A stretch of 64,000 bases of DNA from Deltaproteobacteria bacterium (GTDB lineage Bacteria; Myxococcota_A; UBA9042): the NCBI GenBank assembly GCA_020632665.1, contig JACKFC010000003.1, positions 62,001 to 126,000 on the forward strand. The letters run 5' to 3'. Positions 54,069 through 62,248 of this stretch are shown here, one piece after another. Numbering within the stretch: position 1 is the stretch's first letter; every line of letters begins with the position of its first letter. A model generated the notes under the pieces. The model had not been told where the DNA came from, ran no database searches, and saw nothing but the letters and a program-made list of their open reading frames with translations. The position numbers and the translations under genes are program-made.

Positions 54069-55157
54069 CTAGAGCAGGTCGTCGCGTCCGCGTTCCGCCA
54101 GCGCGGAGACGACCGCGCGGACGTCCTGGGACCGGTCCAACGGCAGCACCAGCACCGCGTCGCCGCGGGCCACCACGCCGATGCCGCGCAGGCCGATGGC
54201 GGCGACGAAGGGGCCGTCGGAGACCACGACGCTGTCTTGGCAATCGAGGGTGAAGGTGTCGCCGTCGACGTAGTTGCCGTCCGCGTCGACGCCGAGGTCA
54301 CGGACGTTGCGCCACGAGCCGACGTCGCTCCATCCGGCGCTCAGCGGCACCACCACGAGGTCGTCGCGGTGTTCCATGATGCCGTGGTCGATGCTGATCG
54401 ACGGGCACGACGGGAAGGCCTGCGCCAACGCCGAGACGAAGCTCGCGCTGGCGAACGCGCCGGCGCGGCCGTCGCGCAGCGGGGCGAGGGTCTCACCCAA
54501 GGCGGGCAGCTCGGCGTCGACGGCCGCGAGCAGCGTATCGGCTCGACCGACGAAGATGCCGGCGTTCCAGAGGTGACGGCCTCCGGCGAGAAACGACGCG
54601 GCGCGGGCGAGGTCGGGCTTCTCGACGAAGCGGACCACGCTCGAGGTGCCGTCGCCACGCTCGTCGCCGACCTCGATATAGCCGTAGCCGGTCTCGGGAT
54701 GGGTCGGGACCACGCCCAGGGTGGCGATGCCGCCGTGCTGCACCGCATCGGCGGCGGTCTGCAAGGCGGCGCGGAAGGCTGCGCCGTCGGCGACGTGGTG
54801 GTCGGCCGGCAGCAGGCAGACGACGGCGTCGGGATCCAGCTGCAGCGCGGCGATGGCGGCGAGAGCGAGGCACGGCGCGGTATTGCGCGGGGTCGGCTCG
54901 GCCAGGACGTTGGCCGCCGGGAGCTGTGGCACCGCGGCGCGCGTGGCCTCGGCCAATCGCTCGGCGGTGACGACCAGCGAGCGCTCCGGCGGGCAGAGCG
55001 GCGCGATCCGCTCCATCGTCGCGCCGAGCAGCGTCGCCCCGTCGATCAAGGGCAGGAGCTGTTTCGGCCGCGCCTTGCGCGAGACCGGCCAGAAGCGCGT
55101 ACCGCTCCCTCCGGCCATCACGACCGCGACCAGATGCGAGGCTGTGGCTGAGCTCAC
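54069..55157 (-). CDS. manC: mannose-1-phosphate guanylyltransferase
   Basis: 362 residues from GTG 55157. The nucleotidyltransferase loop is VVMAGGSGTRFWPVSRKARPKQLL. Further: ALAAIAALQLDPDAVVCLLPADHH, FVEKPD, WNAGIF, and AGWSDVGSWRN near the C-terminus. It makes GDP-mannose from mannose-1-P and GTP. Short type without the isomerase domain. Overlaps the CoA-transferase stop by 4 bases. Confidence 0.93.
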   Translation of the reverse strand: MSSATASHLVAVVMAGGSGTRFWPVSRKARPKQLLPLIDGATLLGATMERIAPLCPPERSLVVTAERLAEATRAAVPQLPAANVLAEPTPRNTAPCLALAAIAALQLDPDAVVCLLPADHHVADGAAFRAALQTAADAVQHGGIATLGVVPTHPETGYGYIEVGDERGDGTSSVVRFVEKPDLARAASFLAGGRHLWNAGIFVGRADTLLAAVDAELPALGETLAPLRDGRAGAFASASFVSALAQAFPSCPSISIDHGIMEHRDDLVVVPLSAGWSDVGSWRNVRDLGVDADGNYVDGDTFTLDCQDSVVVSDGPFVAAIGLRGIGVVARGDAVLVLPLDRSQDVRAVVSALAERGRDDLL

Positions 55158-55816
55158 GACACCGCCTGCATCACGGTGACCTCACCGTCGACGAGCAGCG
55201 GCGCTCCCGTCTTGGCGCGGACTTCCTCGACGGTCGTGCCCGGAGCGATCTCGCGCAGGACGAAGCCGCGCGGGTCGACGTCGATGACGGCCAGGTCGGT
55301 GACGATGCGGTGCACGCAGGCCTTGCCGGTCAGCGGCAGCGTGCAGGCGTCGAGGAGCTTCGGATTTCCGGCCTTGTCGGTGTGGGTCATGGTGACGACC
55401 ACACGCTTGGCGCCGGCGACCAGGTCCATCGCGCCGCCCATGCCTTTGACGACCTTGCCGGGGATCATCCAGTTGGCGATATCGCCGCCGGAGCTGACTT
55501 CCATCGCGCCGAGGACCGTGAGGTCGACGTGGCCGCCGCGAATCATCGCGAAGGACTCGGCGGAGCTGAAGTAGACCGAGCCTGGGATCTCACTGATCGT
55601 CTGCTTGCCGGCGTTGATCAGGTCGGGATCTTCGTCGCCCTCAAAGGGGAACGGGCCGATGCCGAGCATGCCGTTCTCGCTCTGCAGCACGACGTCCATC
55701 CCCTCGGGGATGAAGTTGGCGACCAGGGTCGGGATGCCGATCCCCAAATTGACGTAGAAGCCGTCCTGCAACTCGCGTGCGACGCGGGCAGCGATCTGGT
55801 TGCGATCCAAGCCCAT
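55154..55816 (-). CDS. scoB: 3-oxoacid CoA-transferase subunit B
   Basis: 220 residues. VNLGIGIPTLVANFIPEG and LQSENGMLGIGPFP carry the family active-site Glu (Glu47 in SENG). Further: GGHVDLTVLGAMEVS and the lower-conserved CHRIVTD. It should act with a subunit A to move CoA between succinyl- (or acetyl-) CoA and acetoacetate. No subunit A is adjacent: a HEAT-repeat gene lies 23 bases upstream and manC follows directly. The partner must be encoded elsewhere, or the arrangement was broken. Confidence 0.88.
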   Translation of the reverse strand: MGLDRNQIAARVARELQDGFYVNLGIGIPTLVANFIPEGMDVVLQSENGMLGIGPFPFEGDEDPDLINAGKQTISEIPGSVYFSSAESFAMIRGGHVDLTVLGAMEVSSGGDIANWMIPGKVVKGMGGAMDLVAGAKRVVVTMTHTDKAGNPKLLDACTLPLTGKACVHRIVTDLAVIDVDPRGFVLREIAPGTTVEEVRAKTGAPLLVDGEVTVMQAVS

Positions 55817-55839
55817 CCCTTCCTCCGATCTTGCGCGAT

Positions 55840-57057
55840 TCAGGGCGCTTTGGCGGCCGCCGCGGCCTTGCCGCCCTGCAGCCAGGCTCGCCAGACGTGG
55901 ACATCACCGCCCAGCCGTTCGCCCGTCAGTTCTTCTAGCGCGTAGACCGTAAAATTGGCAACCTGCGCCCTCGCGCTGACCAACGACTCGACCAACCTCG
56001 GCACCACGCTGCGGTCGCGCAGCCGCGCCACGCACTTCAGCGTCGCCACCTTGCCTTCGTCGTCCAGCGCCTCGGCGTGGTCGAGCAGCCGCTTGGCCGC
56101 GCCATCGGCCGGCGCGCTGGCGACGACCTCGAGCAACGCCACGTAGTTCGGCGTCGGCAGGACGGTCGCGGTCGCGGCGCGCAGGGCCACGCCTGCGACG
56201 GTATCGTCGTGCAGCCCAACGGCGGCAGGGGCCGCTGCCTGTTGCAGCGTCGGCCGTTCGAGCGCCCAGCGGATCGCCGGCGAGCACCAAGTCGGCGGCG
56301 CCACCGCGAGCAGGGCCAGCGCCGCTTGGGCGACCCGTGGCGCCGGATGGCTGACCAACTGCGTGGCCTCCAGCATCGCGCCCTCGAACTCGAGCCGCGT
56401 CAGCGCCAGCAGACACGCGCGGCGCTCGATGGCGCCGAGGTCCGTTCGCCGGAGCAGGGTCAGCAGCGTCGGCGCATCTTCGTTGGTCCCGACCTTGCCC
56501 AGCGCCACGATGGCTCCGGCGGCGAGGCGGTGGTCTTCGGCCTTCAGGTTGGCGCGCGCCAGGGCGGCGGCCTGCGGGGCCTGCAGCGAGGCCAGCGTCG
56601 AGATGGCAACCAAGCGCGCCCGCGGCTCGCCTTTGGTCCCTGTCGCGACCAGGGCGTCGATCATCGACTTCTCGCCGGCGCGTGCCGCGGCGGCCTGCAA
56701 ATCCACCGCGAATTCGCTGTCGCCGAGGCGCTTGGCCGCGCTGGTCAGGTGCGCGCGGGCCTTCTCCCCGCCGAGGATCGCGAGGACCTGCGCGGCGTGT
56801 GGCAGGTCCTTCGAGCCGGCCGGAGCGCGGTCGAGCCACGCCCCGAGCTCGGCGACCGTGACCTCGGGCCGGGCCAGCGCTTTGGCCAACGCGGGGCAGG
56901 TCGTCTGGTCGATGGTCGGGCACGCCAGGCAGTCCAGGCCGTCGCCCGCCTCGGCGTCGAACACGGCGAAGGTCGCGAACGTCGCCGTCAGCAGCGCGAG
57001 TGTCGCCCGGCGGGGACAGCGGATGCCGGGGCTCTTCTGGTCGGGCGAACGGTGCAT
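55840..57057 (-). CDS. exported HEAT-repeat protein
   Basis: 405 residues from ATG 57057 (GGAAGG upstream). Signal peptide with a basic start and ALLTATFATFAVF, cut near AEA-GD. Two Cys follow (CLACPTIDQTTC). The rest is HEAT-like alpha repeats (for example AAGAIVALGKVGTNEDAPTLLTLL, VAQAALALLAVAPP, ATLKCVARLRDRSVVPRLVESL). Periplasmic scaffold of unknown partner. It lies between the VWA membrane protein gene (99 bases) and scoB (23 bases). Confidence 0.75.
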   Translation of the reverse strand: MHRSPDQKSPGIRCPRRATLALLTATFATFAVFDAEAGDGLDCLACPTIDQTTCPALAKALARPEVTVAELGAWLDRAPAGSKDLPHAAQVLAILGGEKARAHLTSAAKRLGDSEFAVDLQAAAARAGEKSMIDALVATGTKGEPRARLVAISTLASLQAPQAAALARANLKAEDHRLAAGAIVALGKVGTNEDAPTLLTLLRRTDLGAIERRACLLALTRLEFEGAMLEATQLVSHPAPRVAQAALALLAVAPPTWCSPAIRWALERPTLQQAAAPAAVGLHDDTVAGVALRAATATVLPTPNYVALLEVVASAPADGAAKRLLDHAEALDDEGKVATLKCVARLRDRSVVPRLVESLVSARAQVANFTVYALEELTGERLGGDVHVWRAWLQGGKAAAAAKAP

Positions 57058-57156
57058 GGCCTTCCTATGGTCGGTGCGGCGGTCCGCGGGCGCCCGGAGC
57101 ATGCCGGAAGCGACGCCGATCCGCCAAGGGTCGCGGGCCTCGACGCCGTGCCGGCG

Positions 57157-59376
57157 CTAGACCAGGCCCCACCGCCGCCGCAGCCACCACTCCAGGAGCA
57201 AGAGCGCCAAGAGGAGGACCACCACGCTGGGATGGCTCCACAGCTCGTGTCGGACCCGGTCGTGGCCCAGCGTCAGCGGCCCGAGCAACGCCGTCCCGTC
57301 GAGGTCGCCGGCGGCGCTCGCCGCGATGCCGCCGCCGGCCTGCGCGATGCGCCCGAGCAGGGCCGGGTTCGGGCGCAGATCCAACGCTTCCGGGCTGCCC
57401 TCGGCGACTGCGTAGACGACGTCGACCGGATCGTCGCTGCTGTCGCCGAGCGTCACGCTGAGTCGGTGTGGTCCCGGTCGCTCCGCGCGCAGGCGGAAGG
57501 TGGCCTTGCCGTCACTGCCGGTCTCGGCCTGCATCGCGCGGCCATTGCCGTCCGGCAACGCCGAATCGATGCAAGCGATCGCGACGCCGCCGCGCCGCTC
57601 GGCCGCGCGACCCCGCAGGGTGACGACGACGTCGAAGGCCGTGCCGGGGGGAACCGCCTGATCCGGCACCTGGACCTGTACCGCGGCCAGCGCCGGATCG
57701 CGGAGCAACCAGCCGAGCAGGCGATTCCACAGCGTCTGGTAGTCCCGCCGGGCCTGGTCCCGCGCGCGCTCGCTCGACTGTGGGAAGGCCCACGACCAGG
57801 TGCCGTCGGTGCCCAGCGCCGCGACCCGTCCCTTGTTGCGACGGCCAATGGCGAGCAGCGGCGAACCGTCGCTGGCCTGCAGCAAGACCGGGTCGCCCGA
57901 GCGCGGCAGGAGCCGAAGGTTGTGGCCCGGCAGCGTGCTCGCCTCCCAGGCCTGCCCATTCTCGGCGCGATCGTCGCGCAGGGCGGTGATCGGGTGGCTC
58001 TCGCCGACGTCGGTTCGTTTCGGCGTGAAGGCGCCTTCGTGCCATGTCTCCGCCCCGCCGCCGTCGAGGTCGACCGGCATCCACGGCCAGATGCTGGTCG
58101 CTTCGTAGCCTCCCGCACTCAATGAGCCGCGGCCGCCGATGCTGAGGAACGCGCCGCCGCGCTCGATCCACGGGCCCAGCCGGTTCGGTACATAGCGGTC
58201 GATGCCGTATTGCGCGAAGGCGAAGTCGTGGAAGATGACGACGTCGAAGTCGGCCAGCGCCTCCTCGAAGAGCTGTCGGGTCGGGAACGGGATCAGCGTC
58301 GTATCCTCCGGATCGACGAAGACCCGGGCCGCCCGGCCGATCATGATGTAGAACGAGACCAGGTCGACGTCCTCGCGCGCCCGGAGCAGGCCGCGCAAGA
58401 AGCGCGTATCGAGTGAAGGGTGGCCAGCGAGGTGCATGACCCGGATCCGATCGCGGACGACGTGGATCGGCACGTGGACGCGGTTGTTGGCCGCCGTCGC
58501 CTCGCCCGGCAGCGGCACGGCCCGCACCGTCAGCACGTGCGGACCCGGCTCGGTCGGGGTCAACTCCAGATGCGCCGTCCGCCGCGCAGGTCCGTCCAGC
58601 ATCAAGCGCTGCTCTTGTTGCGGGACACCGTCGAGCTCCAAGATCAAGCCCAGCGAGCCGTCGCCGCCGGCGAACGCGCCGAGATCGAGGTCGACGTCCA
58701 CTGGCAGCGGGCTGCGACACAGCGCCGCGCGTGACGAACGGACCTCGCCGACCACCACGTCGCGCAGCGGGGCGTCGTCGCCAACGATCAGGGTGTGGAT
58801 CGGTACGCCGAGGGCCAGCGCGACCTCGTCCAGCGCCGCGTCGCCTTGGCCGTTGCCGAGCGCGCCGTGATCCCGGCCGTCGGAGATCAGCACGACCGAG
58901 GTCATCCCCGGCGGACGGGCTCCCTCGGCGAGGCCGCGCAGGCCGGCCAACAGATCCGTCGCGCCCTCGCTGGCGACCACCGCGTCTGCCGCGTCGACCA
59001 GCCGTGGCGCCGGCTCTAGGGCGAATGCGCGGATCGGTACGTTCGCGGCGACCGCCGCGGCGGCTTGCTTCGCCGCCTCGATCCGCGTCGTCGATTCTCC
59101 GGCCCGCATCGAGGCGCTGGCGTCGAGCAGCACCGCGGCGACACGTTCGTCGGCGCGCGGTCGGAGCTCGACCCAGCTCGGCTGCAGCATCGCCGCGAGC
59201 AAGAGGCTGGCCGTCCCGGCGCGCAGCACCACGAGGATGGCCCGCTGACGCGCCTGCAGCGGCCGGGTGCTCCACCAGGCGAGCAGCACGACAGCGAGGG
59301 CCAGCCCGACGCCGAGGATCAGGCCGAGCGGTCCCCAATCGTGCGTCCACTCGAGCTGCGTCCACTCAGGGGGCAC
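57157..59376 (-). CDS. membrane-anchored VWA protein with glutamine-amidotransferase-like domain
   Basis: 739 residues from GTG 59376, preferred because GGAGG lies 8 bases upstream; an ATG 18 codons earlier would overlap the previous gene by 65 bases. Two membrane segments (about 15-35 and 45-63), then a VWA domain with the metal site LLDASASM (Asp85, Ser87, Ser89) and SVVLISDGRDHG. Beta-sandwich segments follow, then a class-I glutamine-amidotransferase-like fold (IRVMHLAGHPSLDTRFLRGLL, FDVVIFHDFAF, ERGGAFLSIGGRGSL) without an evident catalytic Cys, more beta segments, and a last membrane helix before RRRWGLV. Resembles membrane proteins found near MoxR/DUF58 genes. It overlaps the DUF4159-like gene by 11 bases. 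Confidence 0.8.
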   Translation of the reverse strand: MPPEWTQLEWTHDWGPLGLILGVGLALAVVLLAWWSTRPLQARQRAILVVLRAGTASLLLAAMLQPSWVELRPRADERVAAVLLDASASMRAGESTTRIEAAKQAAAAVAANVPIRAFALEPAPRLVDAADAVVASEGATDLLAGLRGLAEGARPPGMTSVVLISDGRDHGALGNGQGDAALDEVALALGVPIHTLIVGDDAPLRDVVVGEVRSSRAALCRSPLPVDVDLDLGAFAGGDGSLGLILELDGVPQQEQRLMLDGPARRTAHLELTPTEPGPHVLTVRAVPLPGEATAANNRVHVPIHVVRDRIRVMHLAGHPSLDTRFLRGLLRAREDVDLVSFYIMIGRAARVFVDPEDTTLIPFPTRQLFEEALADFDVVIFHDFAFAQYGIDRYVPNRLGPWIERGGAFLSIGGRGSLSAGGYEATSIWPWMPVDLDGGGAETWHEGAFTPKRTDVGESHPITALRDDRAENGQAWEASTLPGHNLRLLPRSGDPVLLQASDGSPLLAIGRRNKGRVAALGTDGTWSWAFPQSSERARDQARRDYQTLWNRLLGWLLRDPALAAVQVQVPDQAVPPGTAFDVVVTLRGRAAERRGGVAIACIDSALPDGNGRAMQAETGSDGKATFRLRAERPGPHRLSVTLGDSSDDPVDVVYAVAEGSPEALDLRPNPALLGRIAQAGGGIAASAAGDLDGTALLGPLTLGHDRVRHELWSHPSVVVLLLALLLLEWWLRRRWGLV

Positions 59377-60220
59377 GTCGCGTGCCTCCACCGCTCCGGC
59401 CGCGACGACGGCGCAGGAGCGTCTGGACATGCGTATGGTCGTCCTTGTAGTCGAGGCACAAGGCGTACATCAGCACGTTGACCCCGAGCCGATACGCCAT
59501 CTCACGCTGCGCCTCGCCGCCCGGGACCGCAGGCACCGCCGGACCGCCCGAGCCTGCTCGCCGAAACGCGCCGAGCAGGTCGTCGCGGCCGTAGAGGATG
59601 CTCCATCGGCGGCCGAGCCGCTGCCCCTCGAGCGCCTTGATATCGGCGCGGCGGCCGACGGCCTCGTCGAGTCGATAGAAGGTGCGGAAGACCACGTCGC
59701 GCTGCGGCACCGGCTCCAGCGGACGGCCGAAGAGGCGGGCGACCACGTCGCGCACCACGGCGTCCACCGCGGTCGAAGGGCCGCTCGCGCTGGTATCGTC
59801 GATCCACAGCAGGCCGCCCGAGCTCAGGTGCTCGCGCAAGCGGCCGAGCGCCGCCTCCGACGGTCGGCTGCCGCCCGCTGCAGGGGCCCAGAACAGCACC
59901 GGCGTGCGGAAGAGCGTGTCGTCGCCCAGGTCGACGGCCAACGAACGGTGCGCCGTCTCGATGCTGGTGCGCATGCGGACTTCGGCGGCGAGGTGGTCGA
60001 GGCTGCCGCGGACGTCGTGGTCGCGATCGCTGATCCGCAGCGCACCGAGGCGGAGCACGCTGCTGGTCGCCGGTTCTGCGGCCCGCGGAAGACGAGGCAG
60101 GAGCAGGCCGCCGGCCAGCGCAGCGAGCCCGACGAGGAGCTGTCGGCGGTCGGTCGACGTCGGGGCTGCGCTGCGAAGCGGGTCGGTTGTGGCGTGCGGG
60201 CCGTCCATCAGCCGGAACAT
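59366..60220 (-). CDS. DUF4159-like exported protein with twin-arginine-type signal
   Basis: 284 residues from ATG 60220; another ATG at 60208 is possible and neither has a strong ribosome binding site. TDRRQLLVGLAALAGG looks like a Tat signal (RR plus moderate hydrophobicity), then LPRAA. The body has LRLGALRISDRDHDV, FWAPAAGG, GGLLWIDDTSAS, FRTFYRLDEA and WSILYGRDDLLGAF, with the order of motifs seen in DUF4159 proteins. These typically sit beside BatA/VWA membrane proteins, as here. It ends with an Arg-rich tail encoded in the overlap with the VWA gene. Confidence 0.75.
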   Translation of the reverse strand: MFRLMDGPHATTDPLRSAAPTSTDRRQLLVGLAALAGGLLLPRLPRAAEPATSSVLRLGALRISDRDHDVRGSLDHLAAEVRMRTSIETAHRSLAVDLGDDTLFRTPVLFWAPAAGGSRPSEAALGRLREHLSSGGLLWIDDTSASGPSTAVDAVVRDVVARLFGRPLEPVPQRDVVFRTFYRLDEAVGRRADIKALEGQRLGRRWSILYGRDDLLGAFRRAGSGGPAVPAVPGGEAQREMAYRLGVNVLMYALCLDYKDDHTHVQTLLRRRRGRSGGGTRRAP

Positions 60221-60269
60221 ATGCCAGCGCCGGGTGGAACGCCACGGGGCAGCGCGACGCGGGGCGGGC

Positions 60270-60677
60270 TCAGGGGCCGCTTCGCTTCGGGCTGGCCGGG
60301 ATCGCCTGCAACGAGCCGAGCGCCGTCGCGCTGCGGCCCAAGCCGTCGCGGACCTCGACCTCGAGGCGGTGGCTGGTGCCCGGCGCACGCGGCTTGCCTG
60401 GGGGCGTCGGGGCGAGGTCGAAGGCGGTCGGTTGCCAGCCAAGGCGCGCCTCGCCGGTGCCTTCGATCACGACCAGGCCGGTCGGTCCGTCGATGGCGCG
60501 GACCTCCCACGGCGCGACGGCTCCGCTGATCTCCAGGGCCCAGATCCAGCCTTCGCCCACCTCGACCCGGTGTGCGCCGATCGGCGCCAAGGTCAACGGA
60601 TCCGGGTCAGCCGCGCAGCCGAACACCGCGCCCGTCACGGCGACGAGCGCGAGCAGTGTCTTTGCGTGCCCGCGCAC
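60270..60677 (-). CDS. small lipoprotein
   Basis: 135 residues if started at GTG 60677; a GTG 6 codons further upstream is also possible. The signal ends in AVFGC (Cys21). The mature part is one small beta-like domain of about 115 residues (VEVGEGWIWALEISG, GLVVIEGTGEARLGW, SHRLEVEVRDGLG), similar in look to an Ig-like or cadherin-like fold. No known family recognised. Probably the first gene of the long minus-strand operon; its promoter should lie in the 110-base divergent gap. Confidence 0.65.
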   Translation of the reverse strand: MRGHAKTLLALVAVTGAVFGCAADPDPLTLAPIGAHRVEVGEGWIWALEISGAVAPWEVRAIDGPTGLVVIEGTGEARLGWQPTAFDLAPTPPGKPRAPGTSHRLEVEVRDGLGRSATALGSLQAIPASPKRSGP

Positions 60678-60787
60678 CGGGTGGCATGATCGCACCGGCG
60701 CGCGTGTTCTGCTGTCTCGGCGTGCGTCGCGTTCTCGGCCCATCGCCCGTCCTCGCGTCGCAGGCGCGACGCCTCTGGAGGATCGCC

Positions 60788-62239
60788 ATGCCGCTGCTTG
60801 CCCGCAAGCTCTCGTCCGCAACCCTCTGGCTCGGCGCATTGGCAGCTGTCGGCTGTGGCAAGTCGAAGGAGGCTGCGGAGCCCGCGCAGGCGCCTGCCGA
60901 ACCGGCTGCCGAAGCCGCCAGCGCGAAAGGGGAAGGCGAGGCCGCGGTGCCCGATCTCGGGATGCCGGTGCAGGACTACGTCGCCGCCCGCACGCTCGAG
61001 CGTTGCGCGATGCGCTACGGCGAATCGGAGCGGGACGGCTTGACCCTGGCCGTCGATCAGGTGGCGGGTCGCGCGATGCAGGACCCAGCGTTGCTGCGCA
61101 AGGCGCGCGAGTTGGCCGAGAAGGGCATGGACAACGCGCTGCGGGCAGAGGGGAAGACCGGTCCCGTCGTCGACCCTGCGGCAGAGGCCACCGTGACCGG
61201 CCTACCGGCGCAGGATCTGACCCCCGGCGGTCGAATCGCGCCCCGCGCCGACGATCCGGCCTTCGCCCGCTACCAGGCAGCCGTCGGCAAGGCTGCGGCT
61301 TTCCCGCAGCTGGAGCGACAGGTCGAAGACGCGGTGGCGAGCTGCCATTTCTCGCCGAAGTTCGGCTTGATCAGCAGCAGCCGGATCGAGGAGTACATCC
61401 GCGCCTTCGTCGAGGTGACCTGCCTGGGCGAGAAGATCGGCAAGCCCGGGGGCCCGACCGACGCCGTCGCGCACGCTCGTGCCGCGGCGCAGATCTTCCA
61501 GCGGTTCGGCGCCAACGCGCGTGATTTCTCGTCGCTGGGCCTGGAGATGGCGCGGTTCGACGACGTCACCGCGAAGATCGCCAAGACCCGCGCACAAGAA
61601 TGCCCCGATCCGCGCCAAGTCGAACTCACCGAGCGCAAGACGGGCCACTACGTTGGCAAGCTCTTCGGCAAGCTCGAAGGCAGCATCGACCTCGTCGTCC
61701 ACGACGGCGACGCGAAGGGCACGCTGACCTTCGCGGTCAAGACCAAGGGCAAGCGCAAGGGCAAGGCCGACGACGCGACCGCCGAGAAGGCCCCGAGCTA
61801 CAAGCTCGTCGGCGTGATCGACGGGCGCCGCGCGCATCTGCAGGGCGGCAACGGCATGGATTGGATCCGGCTCGACTGCGATGACCTCGGAGCGGGCAGG
61901 GGGAAGTGGGAGGCGATGCAGCAGCAGAAGTCGCTCTCGGGCATCTTTGCGCTGAAGCAGGACAAGCCCGAGGAGGCCGCGAAGCCGCCAGAGTCCCCGC
62001 CGGCGGCGGTGCTGGGTGCCGGATTGCCCGTGGTCCCGGAGCCGCCGGCCGAAGGTGACGTCGGGGCCGGCGACGTCTTGGATCCCAAGCTCGGCAGCGA
62101 ACAGGCGACCGAGCCATCGCCGATGCCGGCCGCGGCCGCGCCGCCAGAGCCGGCGAAGGGCGCAGGTCCCTCGAAGCTCGCGCCCGCCGCCAAGCCCGAT
62201 CACGCTCCCGGCAAGGTCGCTGCGGATCCCGCTCCGTAG
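60788..62239 (+). CDS. lipoprotein with Ala/Pro-rich tail, unknown function
   Basis: 483 residues from ATG 60788, with GGAGG 6 bases upstream. Lipobox LAAVGC (Cys23), then an Ala/Glu-rich spacer. Residues about 60-260 are helical, with Cys in ERCAMRY, ASCHFSP and VTCLGEK. Residues about 280-370 are beta-rich (GHYVGKLFGKLEGSIDLVVHDGDAKGTLTFAVKTKG, YKLVGVIDGRRAHLQGGNG). The last 110 residues are low-complexity Pro/Ala. The final 9 bases separate it from the convergent DUF4403-like gene. No catalytic motif recognised. Confidence 0.75.
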   Translation: MPLLARKLSSATLWLGALAAVGCGKSKEAAEPAQAPAEPAAEAASAKGEGEAAVPDLGMPVQDYVAARTLERCAMRYGESERDGLTLAVDQVAGRAMQDPALLRKARELAEKGMDNALRAEGKTGPVVDPAAEATVTGLPAQDLTPGGRIAPRADDPAFARYQAAVGKAAAFPQLERQVEDAVASCHFSPKFGLISSSRIEEYIRAFVEVTCLGEKIGKPGGPTDAVAHARAAAQIFQRFGANARDFSSLGLEMARFDDVTAKIAKTRAQECPDPRQVELTERKTGHYVGKLFGKLEGSIDLVVHDGDAKGTLTFAVKTKGKRKGKADDATAEKAPSYKLVGVIDGRRAHLQGGNGMDWIRLDCDDLGAGRGKWEAMQQQKSLSGIFALKQDKPEEAAKPPESPPAAVLGAGLPVVPEPPAEGDVGAGDVLDPKLGSEQATEPSPMPAAAAPPEPAKGAGPSKLAPAAKPDHAPGKVAADPAP

Positions 62240-62248
62240 CTCGCGTCG

